DNA of 64,000 nt, taken from assembly GCF_014201315.1 (NCBI RefSeq), contig NZ_JACHDY010000005.1, positions 62,001-126,000 on the forward strand, written 5' to 3'. This document shows, piece by piece, positions 7,499 to 19,011 of the stretch. A model generated the notes under the pieces. It saw only the letters and a program-made list of their open reading frames with translations. It did no database searches and was not told the DNA's origin. Position 1 is the stretch's first letter. Every line of letters begins with the position of its first letter. The translations under genes and the position numbers were made by a program. Source of the DNA: Edaphobacter lichenicola (GTDB taxonomy: Bacteria > Acidobacteriota > Terriglobia > Terriglobales > Acidobacteriaceae).

Positions 7499-8629
7499 TT
7501 GAGCGAGGCGTTCAGGTTGAGTGATGTGGTACGAGTTGCGGAGGTTGCGGGGCCGCCGACGGAGCTGATCTTTGGGGATTGGTATCCGGCGCTGCGTGCC
7601 GGGGAGCTGCAGGAGGGCAAGACGGCGAATGCGCTGCTGCTGGGGGTTCCGCTGCTGCTGGGGCGGAAGACTGGCGGGAAGCTGTTTGCGATGCGGGATC
7701 TTTGTCCGCATCGGGGGATTCCGCTGTCGGCTGGTTGGTTCGATGGGGAGACGGTGACGTGCAAGTATCACGGATGGAAGTTTGAGCCTTGCAGCGGGCA
7801 GTGCAGGGAGATTCCTTCGCTGACGAGCCATGAGACGCTCGACCCGACGAAGATCTTTGCGGGGGCGTTTCCTTGTGAGGAGCGCGATGGGTTTGCGTGG
7901 GTGTATCTGCCGGAGGCTGGCGCGGGGCGAGTGCAGGGGCTGGAGGCGCTGCCGCCGGTGCCGGAGGTGCCGAAGTTTTCGGCGAGGTTTCGGAGCGCGC
8001 ATCTGGAGGCGGAGCTGCCCTGCAATGTGGATCACGGGATTATCGGGTTGATGGATCCGGCGCATGGGCCGTTTGTGCACCAGGCGTGGTGGTGGCGGTC
8101 GGCGGCTAGTATTCATGAGAAGACGAAGCACTTTGAGCCGTTGGGGGACCGGGAGAATAACGGGAGGAACGCGGGGTTTCGGATGTCGTCGCATGCTCCG
8201 AGCGCGAACTCGGCGCCTTATAAGTTGCTGGGAGTTTATGGCGAGCCGATTACGACGACGATTGATTTTGTGCTGCCGAATCGGCGGTATGAGACGATTC
8301 GCGCGGGGGATAAGTGGTTCTCGAGTCTGACTACGATTACGCCGGTGACTGCTTCGACTTGCAGGATTGATGTGGTTGCGGCCTGGAATGTTTTTTACTG
8401 GGTTCCATTTGTAACTTCTATTGCTACTTTCTTTGGGGCGCGGTTTGTGCGGCAGGATCAGGAGACGATGATCGAGCAAGCGGAGGGGTTGCGGTTTCAT
8501 CCGGGGCTGATGCTGATCGATGATGCGGATAAGCCGGCGAAGTGGTACTTCGCGTTGAAGCAGGCTCGGTTGAAGGGGACGGGGGAGCATCCGCTGAGTG
8601 GGCCGGTTACGCTGCACTGGCGGAGTTGA
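7499..8629 (+). CDS. Rieske non-heme iron oxygenase, catalytic subunit
   Basis: A 376-residue aromatic-ring-hydroxylating-type oxygenase. The Rieske [2Fe-2S] ligands are C69-P-H71 (LCPHRGIPLS) and C88-K-Y-H91 (CKYHGWKF). The mononuclear iron site has the textbook D-x2-H-x4-H spacing at D186, H189 and H194 (MDPAHGPFVH). Such proteins oxygenate or demethylate aromatic or sterol-like substrates using electrons from a separate reductase; no reductase or ferredoxin gene is adjacent. The frame opens at TTG 7499 with GAGAAG about nine bases upstream; a later start around codon 7 is possible. It is divergent from the GT39 gene across 287 bp. Confidence 0.9.
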   Translation: MSEAFRLSDVVRVAEVAGPPTELIFGDWYPALRAGELQEGKTANALLLGVPLLLGRKTGGKLFAMRDLCPHRGIPLSAGWFDGETVTCKYHGWKFEPCSGQCREIPSLTSHETLDPTKIFAGAFPCEERDGFAWVYLPEAGAGRVQGLEALPPVPEVPKFSARFRSAHLEAELPCNVDHGIIGLMDPAHGPFVHQAWWWRSAASIHEKTKHFEPLGDRENNGRNAGFRMSSHAPSANSAPYKLLGVYGEPITTTIDFVLPNRRYETIRAGDKWFSSLTTITPVTASTCRIDVVAAWNVFYWVPFVTSIATFFGARFVRQDQETMIEQAEGLRFHPGLMLIDDADKPAKWYFALKQARLKGTGEHPLSGPVTLHWRS

Positions 8630-8986
8630 TGGGTTGGTCTTTGAGGGTGACCCCTACCGTCAAAGTTGCGCAAAGTCTTCTAAAAATTATGGTTAGGCTT
8701 GGACTCCAAGTTTGATCGCGCCGATAGTTGTGCGGAGGCCTGGGACAAAAAAATAAACTTAGTGGATCGGCGAGCGGTAGAAGGCGGGCGCCGAGCGAGA
8801 TTCGCGGCGTTTGCCTTGTCGAGAGCATAAAATGTCATAAGCTCGGGTTGGTTCGCGGACCTGCGATTCCGCTTCCTGTAGCATCCTCCGGCCCCTCCCC
8901 GATAGAGACTCGGCTCCGCTCCAAAACAGTTCACAGGCACCCTCGGAATCACGGGCCCCTACGTTTCCTGAAAAGGAGAGCAGGCC
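8630..8986. other. 357-bp non-coding region upstream of the beta-sandwich gene
   Basis: No convincing gene on either strand. The only clear element is the ribosome-binding site AAAAGGAGAGCAGGCC directly before the ATG at 8987. AT-richer patches at 8750-8765 and 8827-8840 could hold a promoter, but no pair of -35/-10 boxes with proper spacing stands out. Confidence 0.5.
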
Positions 8987-10144
8987 ATGGCATTTACGAG
9001 TTCAGGACTACCGAATAATGGGAAGACCGCCCATTATCAGATTTCGTATGACTCGACACTGTCGCCGGTGGATGGAGTGGCTCGCGCGCTGGATCTTTTT
9101 AACATATGCGAGGCGGACTTTGCGCTGATGTCGGGCTGGTTCGCCGGCGTCAATTTGATTTTTAATTTTCCATTGCCGGTGCAGATTGTGAATGCGTTTG
9201 GCGGAGCCAGCTGGAGTGATCCGAGTGGATTTCAACTTATCTTTGGTGCCAGTCCGACGATCACAATCAAACCGGGCTCTGGCACGTCAGTGAATTTGCT
9301 TCGGTACCTGCTGGTTTCGGAGGTGACGGAGATGTTCATGGTCTCGAAGAACAACCAGTGGGCGGAGCCAACTTCGCTTTTTCAGGGCGGAGACGAGGGG
9401 AGCATGGGCGAAGGCCTATCGCGTTTTCTTGGGGTGCAGTTCCAGTTGGCGAATGGGATCGGCGGGGTGCCGCCGCCGGGAGCCGGGGTGGTTCCGGTTT
9501 GGCTGAACGGAGCGCGGCCGGACTTTGTGAACAACGATCCAGACGATAACAGGCCGGATATAGTGACTGGTTGCACGACGCTGTTTATCTACTATCTTTT
9601 CAACCAGCTCAATTTCAGTATTCAGCAAATCATCAATGCGGGCGCGTCGAACCTGGCGGGCGTCTATCAGAATCTGACTGGGCAGCCTGATGGGTGGGGT
9701 TCGTTCCTTGATTTGGTAAACAGATATTATCCGCCTGTATTTTCTCCTTATACCCCGAAGGGCGACAACATCTTTCCGGTGTCGGATCTGAACGCGTTTT
9801 TTCCGCCGAATCCGATTACGTGCGGATATGGTCAAACGACCCTGATCTCGATTGATCGGCCTGCGATGGCGCAGGTCAATGTTGTGCTGACGAGCGATAA
9901 TCCGGGGCTGGTTCAGGTTCCAGCGACGGTGACGATACCGGTGGGGGGCACGTCGGCTCCGGTCACGATCTCTACGACGGCGATTCCGATTCCATTCGCG
10001 CCTCAGATTGTGAATCTGCATGCGAGTTATGCGGGGAAGACGATCACGGTAGCGTGTGAGGTGGTTCCACCGTACCTTACGGGGCTTACGATTGCGCCGG
10101 CGAAGGTGACGTGCGGGACAATGCGACTGGAACGATTACGCTGA
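8987..10144 (+). CDS. Beta-sandwich repeat protein, N-terminal part before a frameshift
   Basis: This frame gives 385 residues, but the last nine or so (after LTGLTIAPAKVTCG) are out of register. The true reading frame continues in the overlapping 10111-10707 frame. Residues 1-290 are an unrecognised domain, rich in Asn, Gly and Pro, without signal peptide or membrane segments. From about residue 300 comes the first of three related modules of roughly 100 residues, with VPATVTIPVGGTSAPVTISTT as its core. The other two, in the next frame, carry VPATVTIPQGVASQSFVITT and VPASITIPPGQTVGIFNITT. A strong AAGGAG site supports the ATG. Together the two frames would give a protein of about 573 residues. 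Function is unknown; the modules look like Ig-like folds seen in bacterial surface proteins. Confidence 0.75.
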   Translation: MAFTSSGLPNNGKTAHYQISYDSTLSPVDGVARALDLFNICEADFALMSGWFAGVNLIFNFPLPVQIVNAFGGASWSDPSGFQLIFGASPTITIKPGSGTSVNLLRYLLVSEVTEMFMVSKNNQWAEPTSLFQGGDEGSMGEGLSRFLGVQFQLANGIGGVPPPGAGVVPVWLNGARPDFVNNDPDDNRPDIVTGCTTLFIYYLFNQLNFSIQQIINAGASNLAGVYQNLTGQPDGWGSFLDLVNRYYPPVFSPYTPKGDNIFPVSDLNAFFPPNPITCGYGQTTLISIDRPAMAQVNVVLTSDNPGLVQVPATVTIPVGGTSAPVTISTTAIPIPFAPQIVNLHASYAGKTITVACEVVPPYLTGLTIAPAKVTCGTMRLERLR

Positions 10145-10707
10145 GCCAGCCGTCTCTTTCGGGGCCAGTGGTGGTGACTATGCTCAATGGGTCGACATTT
10201 GCAAATGTGCCTGCTACGGTTACGATTCCGCAGGGGGTGGCTTCGCAGAGCTTTGTGATCACGACGCCGAATATTCCGATTCCGTTCAAGACGGCGATTT
10301 GTTCGATTTACGCGATGTATGGGAGTTCGTCGGCTTCTGCGGTGTTACTGGTTGCTTCGCGGGTGATTGCGCCGATTATGAGTTCGTTGACGGTTTTTCC
10401 GACGACGGTGACGATTGGGGAGATCAGCCGGGGGACCGTGACACTGGTGGAGGCGGTGCCGATGCCGGCGGTGATTGCGCTTGAGGCGATGGACCCTACT
10501 GTGGGGCCGGGGGGTCCGCTGCCGCTGCCGGGCTCGAAGTCATCGATTGCGAGCGTGCCTGCTTCGATTACGATTCCGCCGGGGCAGACTGTGGGGATTT
10601 TTAATATCACGACGCATGGAATTGTTTCTCCGGGCACGCATCATTTTGTGAAGATTGTGGCGGGAGGGATTCCGCTGATGTATGCGGCTTTGACTGTGAA
10701 TGCGTGA
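10111..10707 (+). pseudogene. Beta-sandwich repeat protein, frameshifted C-terminal part
   Basis: About 197 residues that continue the preceding gene after a frame change near the GGG at 10115-10117. Adding one G there joins VTCG to DNATGTITLSQPS and restores the module pattern, so a single-base deletion (or a base-call error) is the simplest explanation. The frame has no ribosome-binding site of its own, and its first in-frame start-type codon (GTG at 10111) lies inside a conserved strand. It contains the second and third beta-sandwich modules and ends cleanly with LTVNA. If the frameshift is real, the natural product loses two of three modules. If it is an error, the gene is intact from 8987 to 10707. 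Confidence 0.7.
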
Positions 10708-10741
10708 GGGTGATGGTTGTACGTGATTCGTGAATCCAATC

Positions 10742-10761
10742 AATCCTCGCAAAGGAGGATT
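10742..10761. terminator. Hairpin between convergent genes
   Basis: AATCCTC (10742-10748) pairs perfectly with GAGGATT (10755-10761) around a six-base loop. It sits 35 bp after the beta-sandwich gene and is convergent with the GH57 gene. No run of T follows on the + strand, so it is only a weak candidate terminator or mRNA-end hairpin. Confidence 0.35.
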
Positions 10762-10891
10762 AGGGGATTTGCGGAGTCGCGGCCTCGGGTCTGGGCGCTG
10801 GCTCAAAAAGGACCGCGATTGCTCCCGAGTGGTCGGCAATTTGGAAGCAAGAATGTGGACGTAAAAACTCGAATTGTCTGGAACCTGGTGG

Positions 10892-13504
10892 CTAGAAGGC
10901 GCTGACGCCCTCTTCTATGACTAGCTGGTCGACCTTGATGTTCATGGTCTCGCCTAGTTTCTTGAAGCCTTCCTTCCATTCATCGGTCCAGTAGTTGGTG
11001 TCGCTGCGGCGGAGGAGATCGTTCCAGATGTTCTGGGCCTGCCAGATGTTTACCTCGAAGGGCATCTTGTGAATGGTCTCGGCGACTTCGAGGGCAGCGG
11101 CGAGAGCATCGGCGGCCTGGGGATCGCCGGCGGCTGCAGCTTCAAGGCGAACCATGGCGCGCTTCATGCGCTGGCCGGTGGTGTAGCTGAGGAGGGTTGT
11201 GTCGAGGGGGATCTGGTCGGCTTCGGCGCGGGCGAGGAGCGCTTCGATGTCGGTGAAGTCGAAGGGGTCGGCCTCGATGGCCTGGCGGAGGCTGGCGTTG
11301 ATGGCGAAGCGGGCGGCGGTGGCGAGGGCGGGGGGGGCGGTCATGCCGGACTCGGTGAGGAAGTGCATGAGGGAGGCGTGGTCTTCGTAGATCTTGCGGA
11401 GGGAGTGCTCCATCTCGGAGACGGTCTGGTTGAGGATGGTGCTGAGGATGCGGTGCTGCTCGTCGGCGAACAAAGAGGTGAGGGAGTAGGCGGTCGGGGA
11501 TTGACCGGGGGCTTCGCCCTGGCCGAAGAAGCGGTCGATGAGGCGGATGACCTCGGGGAGGTTGGCGCGGCGGATGGCGGTGCTGATGTCGGTGGAGAAG
11601 GTGGCGAAGGCTTCGACCTCGGCGGGGTTGGTGGAGTTGTAGGCTTTGACGGCGGCGGATAGGTTCTGGTCGCCGAGGTGGAGGACGGCGAAGCAGAGCT
11701 CCTCGCTCTCTTCGGTGATGCGGGAGTAGAGGAGTGCGCGGCCGAGGGCGACGCGGCCGCGGCCGGAGTTGAAGACCTCCTGGCCTTCGCGATGGACGTC
11801 GAAGCAGAAGAGCTCGCCGTGCTCGGGATAGGCGCGGAAGATGGAGCTGATGGCGTAGTGGGCGCCGACTTGCTCGAGGCCGATCTTCATATTGGTGACG
11901 TAGCGGCGGTAGACTTCGGAACCGTCGCCCATCTCGGGGACGTTGCTCTTTGCGCGGGCGAGGCGGGTGAGGAACTCGGCTTCGAGGGCTGCGCCGGGAG
12001 GGCCAAAGAGTTTGGCGGCGAGCTGGAGGACGCGGCCGGCGTAGGCGATGATCTGGATGGTTTCGATGCCGGAGATCTCGTCGAAGAACCAGCCGCAGCT
12101 AGTGTACATGAGCTGGGTGTGGCGTTCGAGCTCCATGAGTTCGAGTGCGGTGACACGTTCGTCTTCGGCGAGGTGGCGGATGGTGTGGTCGGCGAAGAAA
12201 CGGATGATGGAGGCGGGAGAGCGGTCGAGGACGACCTGAATGTAGGCGTCGCGGGCGAGCCAGAGATCTTTGAAGAGGGATTGGGAGAGTTGTTCGGCTA
12301 AGGGCGCGGTGGCATCGCGGAGGTAGTCGAGGGCGTCGCGCAGGGGGGCGCGCCACTCTTGATTCCAGCCGGCCTTGCCGCCGTTGCAGCCGCAGTTGGA
12401 GCGCCAGCGTTCGACGCCGTGGGCGCAGGACCAGGAGGTGTCTTCGGCGACTTCAGCCTCCCACTTGGGCGGGAACTTTTCGAGGAACTCGCCGTAGTTG
12501 GTGAGCTTGGCTCGTCCGCCTTCTTCGATCCAGTGCATGGCGTAGGAGAGGGCCATCTCTCCGTGTTTGTGGTGGTGGCCGTAGCTTTCGCCGTCGGTGG
12601 CGACGTGGGAGAGCTGGGCGATCTCGGGGTCGCCGGGGGATGCGGGGTGAAAGCCTCCGAGGAGTCGGCTGCCGAAGTTTTCTCCGCTGTTGAGGAGGCC
12701 TTCGAAGGCGATGGCGCGGGAGCCGGGGCCGTCGTAGAAGAAGACGGCGATGCTGCGGCCTTCGTCGAGTTTGACGAGGTAGGGATGGGTGGTATCGACG
12801 TTGGCGCTGGGGGTCTGGGCCCAGGGTTCTTCGGCTGGGGCGGCTGCTGCGGCGACGGGGTCGAGGTTTGGTTTGGAGGTGGTGCCTGCGGGTGGATCGA
12901 GTCGGCGGACGCGGGCGCACTGGACGGGAGCGAGGATGGTGAACTTGATGCCCTCCTGCGCCATGAGGTCGAGTACGCTGCGGTTGACTGCGGTCTCGGC
13001 GAGCCACATGCCTTCGGGTTTTCGGCCGAAGCGGGATTCGAAGTCGGCGATTCCCCAGCGGATCTGGGTGAGGGCGTCGCGGCGGTTGGCGAGGGGCATG
13101 ATGATGTGGTTGTAGACCTGGGCGACGGCGGAACCGTGGCCGCTGTAGCGCTGGGCGCTGACCTTGTCGGCATCGACGATCATGCGATAGGTGCGGGGGG
13201 CTTTGTCTGCGAGCCAGCTGAGGAGGGTGGGGCCGAAGTTGAAGCTCATCCGGGCGTAGTTGTTCATGATGCGGATGATTTCGTTTTGCTTGTTGGTGAT
13301 GCGGGAGGCCCCGTTGGGGGCGTAGCACTCGGCGGTGATGCGGTCGTTCCAGTCGTGATAGGGGGCGGCGGAGTCCTGGACTTCGACGGTTTCGAGCCAG
13401 GGGTTCTCGCGGGGCGGCTGGTAGAAGTGGCCGTGGATGCAGACGAAGCGGGGGGCTTCGGCGGCGGAGGGTTTGCTCTTTGCGGATGTCTTCGACTTTG
13501 CCAT
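10892..13504 (-). CDS. GH57-type glycoside hydrolase with DUF3536
   Basis: An 870-residue cytoplasmic protein of the glycoside hydrolase 57 / DUF3536 group, whose members resemble alpha-amylases and glucan-branching enzymes. The N-terminal catalytic barrel starts with CIHGHFYQPPRENPW. The likely nucleophile is about E170 in GMWLAETAVNRS and the likely acid is about D305 in VATDGESYGHHHKHGEM. The last 500 residues are helical and contain the DUF3536 region. The true start is MAKSKTSAKS at 13504, with AAAGGA just upstream. The longer frame adds 16 residues that are translated element-C sequence and should be discarded. It probably acts in alpha-glucan (glycogen or trehalose-type) metabolism, but no other glycogen gene is present to confirm this. 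Confidence 0.88.
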   Translation of the reverse strand: MAKSKTSAKSKPSAAEAPRFVCIHGHFYQPPRENPWLETVEVQDSAAPYHDWNDRITAECYAPNGASRITNKQNEIIRIMNNYARMSFNFGPTLLSWLADKAPRTYRMIVDADKVSAQRYSGHGSAVAQVYNHIIMPLANRRDALTQIRWGIADFESRFGRKPEGMWLAETAVNRSVLDLMAQEGIKFTILAPVQCARVRRLDPPAGTTSKPNLDPVAAAAAPAEEPWAQTPSANVDTTHPYLVKLDEGRSIAVFFYDGPGSRAIAFEGLLNSGENFGSRLLGGFHPASPGDPEIAQLSHVATDGESYGHHHKHGEMALSYAMHWIEEGGRAKLTNYGEFLEKFPPKWEAEVAEDTSWSCAHGVERWRSNCGCNGGKAGWNQEWRAPLRDALDYLRDATAPLAEQLSQSLFKDLWLARDAYIQVVLDRSPASIIRFFADHTIRHLAEDERVTALELMELERHTQLMYTSCGWFFDEISGIETIQIIAYAGRVLQLAAKLFGPPGAALEAEFLTRLARAKSNVPEMGDGSEVYRRYVTNMKIGLEQVGAHYAISSIFRAYPEHGELFCFDVHREGQEVFNSGRGRVALGRALLYSRITEESEELCFAVLHLGDQNLSAAVKAYNSTNPAEVEAFATFSTDISTAIRRANLPEVIRLIDRFFGQGEAPGQSPTAYSLTSLFADEQHRILSTILNQTVSEMEHSLRKIYEDHASLMHFLTESGMTAPPALATAARFAINASLRQAIEADPFDFTDIEALLARAEADQIPLDTTLLSYTTGQRMKRAMVRLEAAAAGDPQAADALAAALEVAETIHKMPFEVNIWQAQNIWNDLLRRSDTNYWTDEWKEGFKKLGETMNIKVDQLVIEEGVSAF

Positions 13505-13514
13505 TGATCCTTTT

Positions 13515-13727
13515 GTCCTGCCGGACGGGCCTCCTGCGCGGAGGGCGGTCACTTCGTGACTTGTGTACCTTTTCTTGGCGCTTCTAGCTGCATGGGGCCT
13601 CCCGATGGTCGGCGTGAGGATGCTTTGCTCCGACCAACGGGAGGATCTATGCAGCTCAGTCTACCGGGACAGGGTATACCCGTCACGAAGTGACCGCCCT
13701 CCGCGCAGGAGGCCCGTCCGGCAGGAC
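13515..13727. repeat. Palindromic intergenic element, copy C (perfect 46-bp arms)
   Basis: The best-preserved copy. Bases 13515-13560 are an exact 46-bp inverse of 13682-13727. Each arm also contains three mini-hairpins: GTCC-TGCC-GGAC, CCTCC-TGCGC-GGAGG and GTCAC-TTC-GTGAC. The central stem pairs CCTCCCGATGGTCGG (13598-13612) with CCGACCAACGGGAGG (13630-13644), mismatched (A-A) only at the middle. It fills most of the gap between the GH57 gene and the AlkA-type gene, both on the reverse strand. Its left end is 11 bp from the GH57 start codon, next to the ribosome-binding site. Confidence 0.95.
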
Positions 13728-13758
13728 AAGGTGTTGGATGCGGTTCAGGGCCTGGAGT

Positions 13759-14481
13759 TCAGGTCTTGGAGTCGAGAGGAAGAGTGAGTTTTCCGGCTGC
13801 TAGGTCGCAGGCTCGCCAGAGATACCAGCTCGCGACCGAGGACCAGGGCTGCCATTTTTTTGCGCGGCGATGCATGACGTCGGGCTTGGGGAGATCGGCG
13901 GGGGTGACCTTGTCAGTGGGTTTGAGTTTGCCGAAGGTGAGGGCAAAGCCTTTGCGGACGCCATAATCATCGACGGGCAGGACGTTGGGTCGGCCGAGAC
14001 GAAAGATGAGAAGCATCTCGACGGTCCAGCGGCCGACGCCGCGGACCTGGGTGAGGTGCTCGATGATGGCCTCGTCGGACATGCGGCGGATGCGGATGAG
14101 GGTGGGGACGGTGCCGTCGATGGTTTTGGCTGCGAGGTCGCGGAGGGCGAGGGACTTGTTGTGGGAGAGGCCGGCGGCGCGGAGCTGCTCGTTGGGGCAG
14201 TCGAGGAGGTGCTGGGCGGCGAAGTGCTCGTTGGCGGTGACGGGGTAGAAGCTTTCGAGCAGGCGGCGGTGGATGGTGGCGGCTGCTTTGCCGTGGAGTT
14301 GCTGGTAGATGATGCTCTCGACTAAGGCCTCGAAGGGCGATTGGGTGCTGGAGACGCGGAGGGTGAAGGGGCCGGCTCGTTCGATGAGCTTGCCTAGTCT
14401 GGGGTCGGCGGCGGATAGATCCAGTAAGGCCTGGGCGGCATCATAACGGGGAGAGCGTGGAGTGTGGTGTGGACGCGGCAT
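13759..14481 (-). CDS. DNA-3-methyladenine glycosylase II family protein (AlkA-like)
   Basis: A 240-residue HhH-GPD superfamily base-excision-repair glycosylase. The helix-hairpin-helix is at residues 143-156 (LTQVRGVGRWTVEM) and the catalytic Asp is D172 in LPVDDYGVRKG, matching the DDY of AlkA. It lacks the extra N-terminal domain of E. coli AlkA, as do many bacterial homologues. It removes alkylated purines from DNA. There is no iron-sulfur cluster motif at the C-terminus, which argues against an EndoIII or MutY assignment. The ATG at 14481 has no good ribosome-binding site. It is divergent from the respiratory operon across 418 bp. Confidence 0.9.
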   Translation of the reverse strand: MPRPHHTPRSPRYDAAQALLDLSAADPRLGKLIERAGPFTLRVSSTQSPFEALVESIIYQQLHGKAAATIHRRLLESFYPVTANEHFAAQHLLDCPNEQLRAAGLSHNKSLALRDLAAKTIDGTVPTLIRIRRMSDEAIIEHLTQVRGVGRWTVEMLLIFRLGRPNVLPVDDYGVRKGFALTFGKLKPTDKVTPADLPKPDVMHRRAKKWQPWSSVASWYLWRACDLAAGKLTLPLDSKT

Positions 14482-14899
14482 GAGACTGACGGTATCGCAG
14501 GAGAGGCGCGAAAGTCTTGTGCGCGATTAGCAGAATTCGGACTAAGTTGGTTTGCATTTACAAGTCCGATACGTTTCGGGCAGGGTAGATGTAGTGGTCA
14601 GTTTCAGCCGGTGAACGGGCATGCACGAGATGTAGTGGATGGGATTTGAAGCGGGTTCGATAATCGGATGTTGCAGCAGGAAAAACAGTTGCGAGTTGTT
14701 GTGGATGAGTTGAGGTGGGGTTTTCCACTGCTATACTCTGAGTTTCGAAGACAGATATTTTTCGGGGCGGCTGCGATTGCGGACGCTCCGGTCGCCGCGT
14801 ATGGATTGCGCGGCAAAGTGACAGCGCAGTATTTAATTTTTTGACAGCAACTTCTCAACCCCTAGCCGAAGGTAATGCAGAGGAAGCAGGAACGCACTC
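14482..14899. other. Non-coding region ahead of the respiratory operon
   Basis: This 418-bp spacer lies between divergent genes. It holds the candidate operon promoter at 14710-14737, which would leave an untranslated leader of about 155 bases before actA. No gene, riboswitch or convincing terminator is seen; the leader is moderately GC-rich around 14763-14810. Confidence 0.5.
14710..14737 (+). promoter_or_regulatory. Candidate sigma-70-type promoter of the act-cta operon
   Basis: TTGAGG at 14710-14715 and TATACT at 14732-14737 are separated by 16 bp, with transcription expected to begin near 14744. It is the best match in the spacer and faces the first respiratory gene. Confidence 0.5.
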
Positions 14900-15753
14900 A
14901 TGGCGCAAGTTTTTGACCGTAGTTCGAACGCGCTGGCTCGATTCAGCCTTGTCTTGACGGGCGTAATCGTCATCGCGCTCGGCGTAACGCTCGACCAGCT
15001 ACAGCGATCACCGTGGGTGACGCGGCAGGGCCAGCGGCCGGATCAGCCGATACCGTTCAGCCACAAGCACCACGTTGAGGGACTTGGCCTGCAGTGCCAG
15101 TACTGTCACACGCAGGTGGAGAAGGCTGCGTATGCTGGGATTCCTCCGACGAAGACCTGTATCAATTGCCATGCGCAGATCTGGACCAACGCCGAGCTGC
15201 TGGAGCCGGTGCGGCAGAGCTGGGCGACGGGCGCTTCGATTCAGTGGATCCGGGTGCATGACCTGCCGGACTACGTTTACTTCAATCACGAGATTCACGT
15301 GAATAAGGGCATCGGCTGCGCGAGTTGTCATGGACGCGTGGACGAGATGCCGCTGATGTATCAGCAGAACACGCTGCAGATGGAGTGGTGTTTGAACTGC
15401 CATCGTAATCCGGCGGTGAACCTGCGGCCGACCAGCGAGATCTACAACATGGCGTGGGCTGGACCTTCGAGCGAGAGGCCGGTGTGGTGTACGAGCACGG
15501 TGACCGGCGGTGCTACGGCGCAGAATGTTAGCTGCACGACGACCAATCCTTCGGGCAAAGGGCCGGAGGTGGCGATGTTGCAGATGAACACCGAGGCGAA
15601 TGGGCCGACGTCGAGCGATGTGCCTCCGCTGGGGATCACGATGCCGGCGAGCTATCAGAAGTTTACGAACCAGATGGATCTGGGCAAGTATCTGACGGCT
15701 CAGTACCACATCCGCAATCCGGAGCAGCTGTCGAGCTGTGAGACGTGCCACCG

Positions 15754-15757
<4 letters not shown>
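14900..15757 (+). CDS. actA: Alternative complex III pentaheme cytochrome c subunit ActA
   Basis: A 285-residue membrane-anchored multiheme cytochrome. One helix (residues 14-33) precedes a periplasmic domain with five CxxCH heme sites: CQYCH, CINCH, CASCH, CLNCH and, at the very C-terminus, CETCH. That number and the position as first gene match ActA of alternative complex III, which receives electrons from the quinol-oxidising core and passes them towards the mono-heme subunit or the oxidase. The last codons end in ATGA, overlapping the next gene, so translation is probably coupled. ACIII replaces the bc1 complex, and no bc1 gene is in the window. Confidence 0.95.

Positions 15758-19010
<3,253 letters not shown>

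Positions 19011-19011
<1 letters not shown>

Noticed and set aside
10100..10130. Programmed ribosomal frameshift in the beta-sandwich gene
   Set aside because: No slippery heptamer or downstream pseudoknot seen; a single-base deletion in GGG is simpler.
13504..13552. 16-residue N-terminal extension of the GH57 protein
   Set aside because: These codons are translated palindromic-element sequence; a proper start with AAAGGA lies at 13504.
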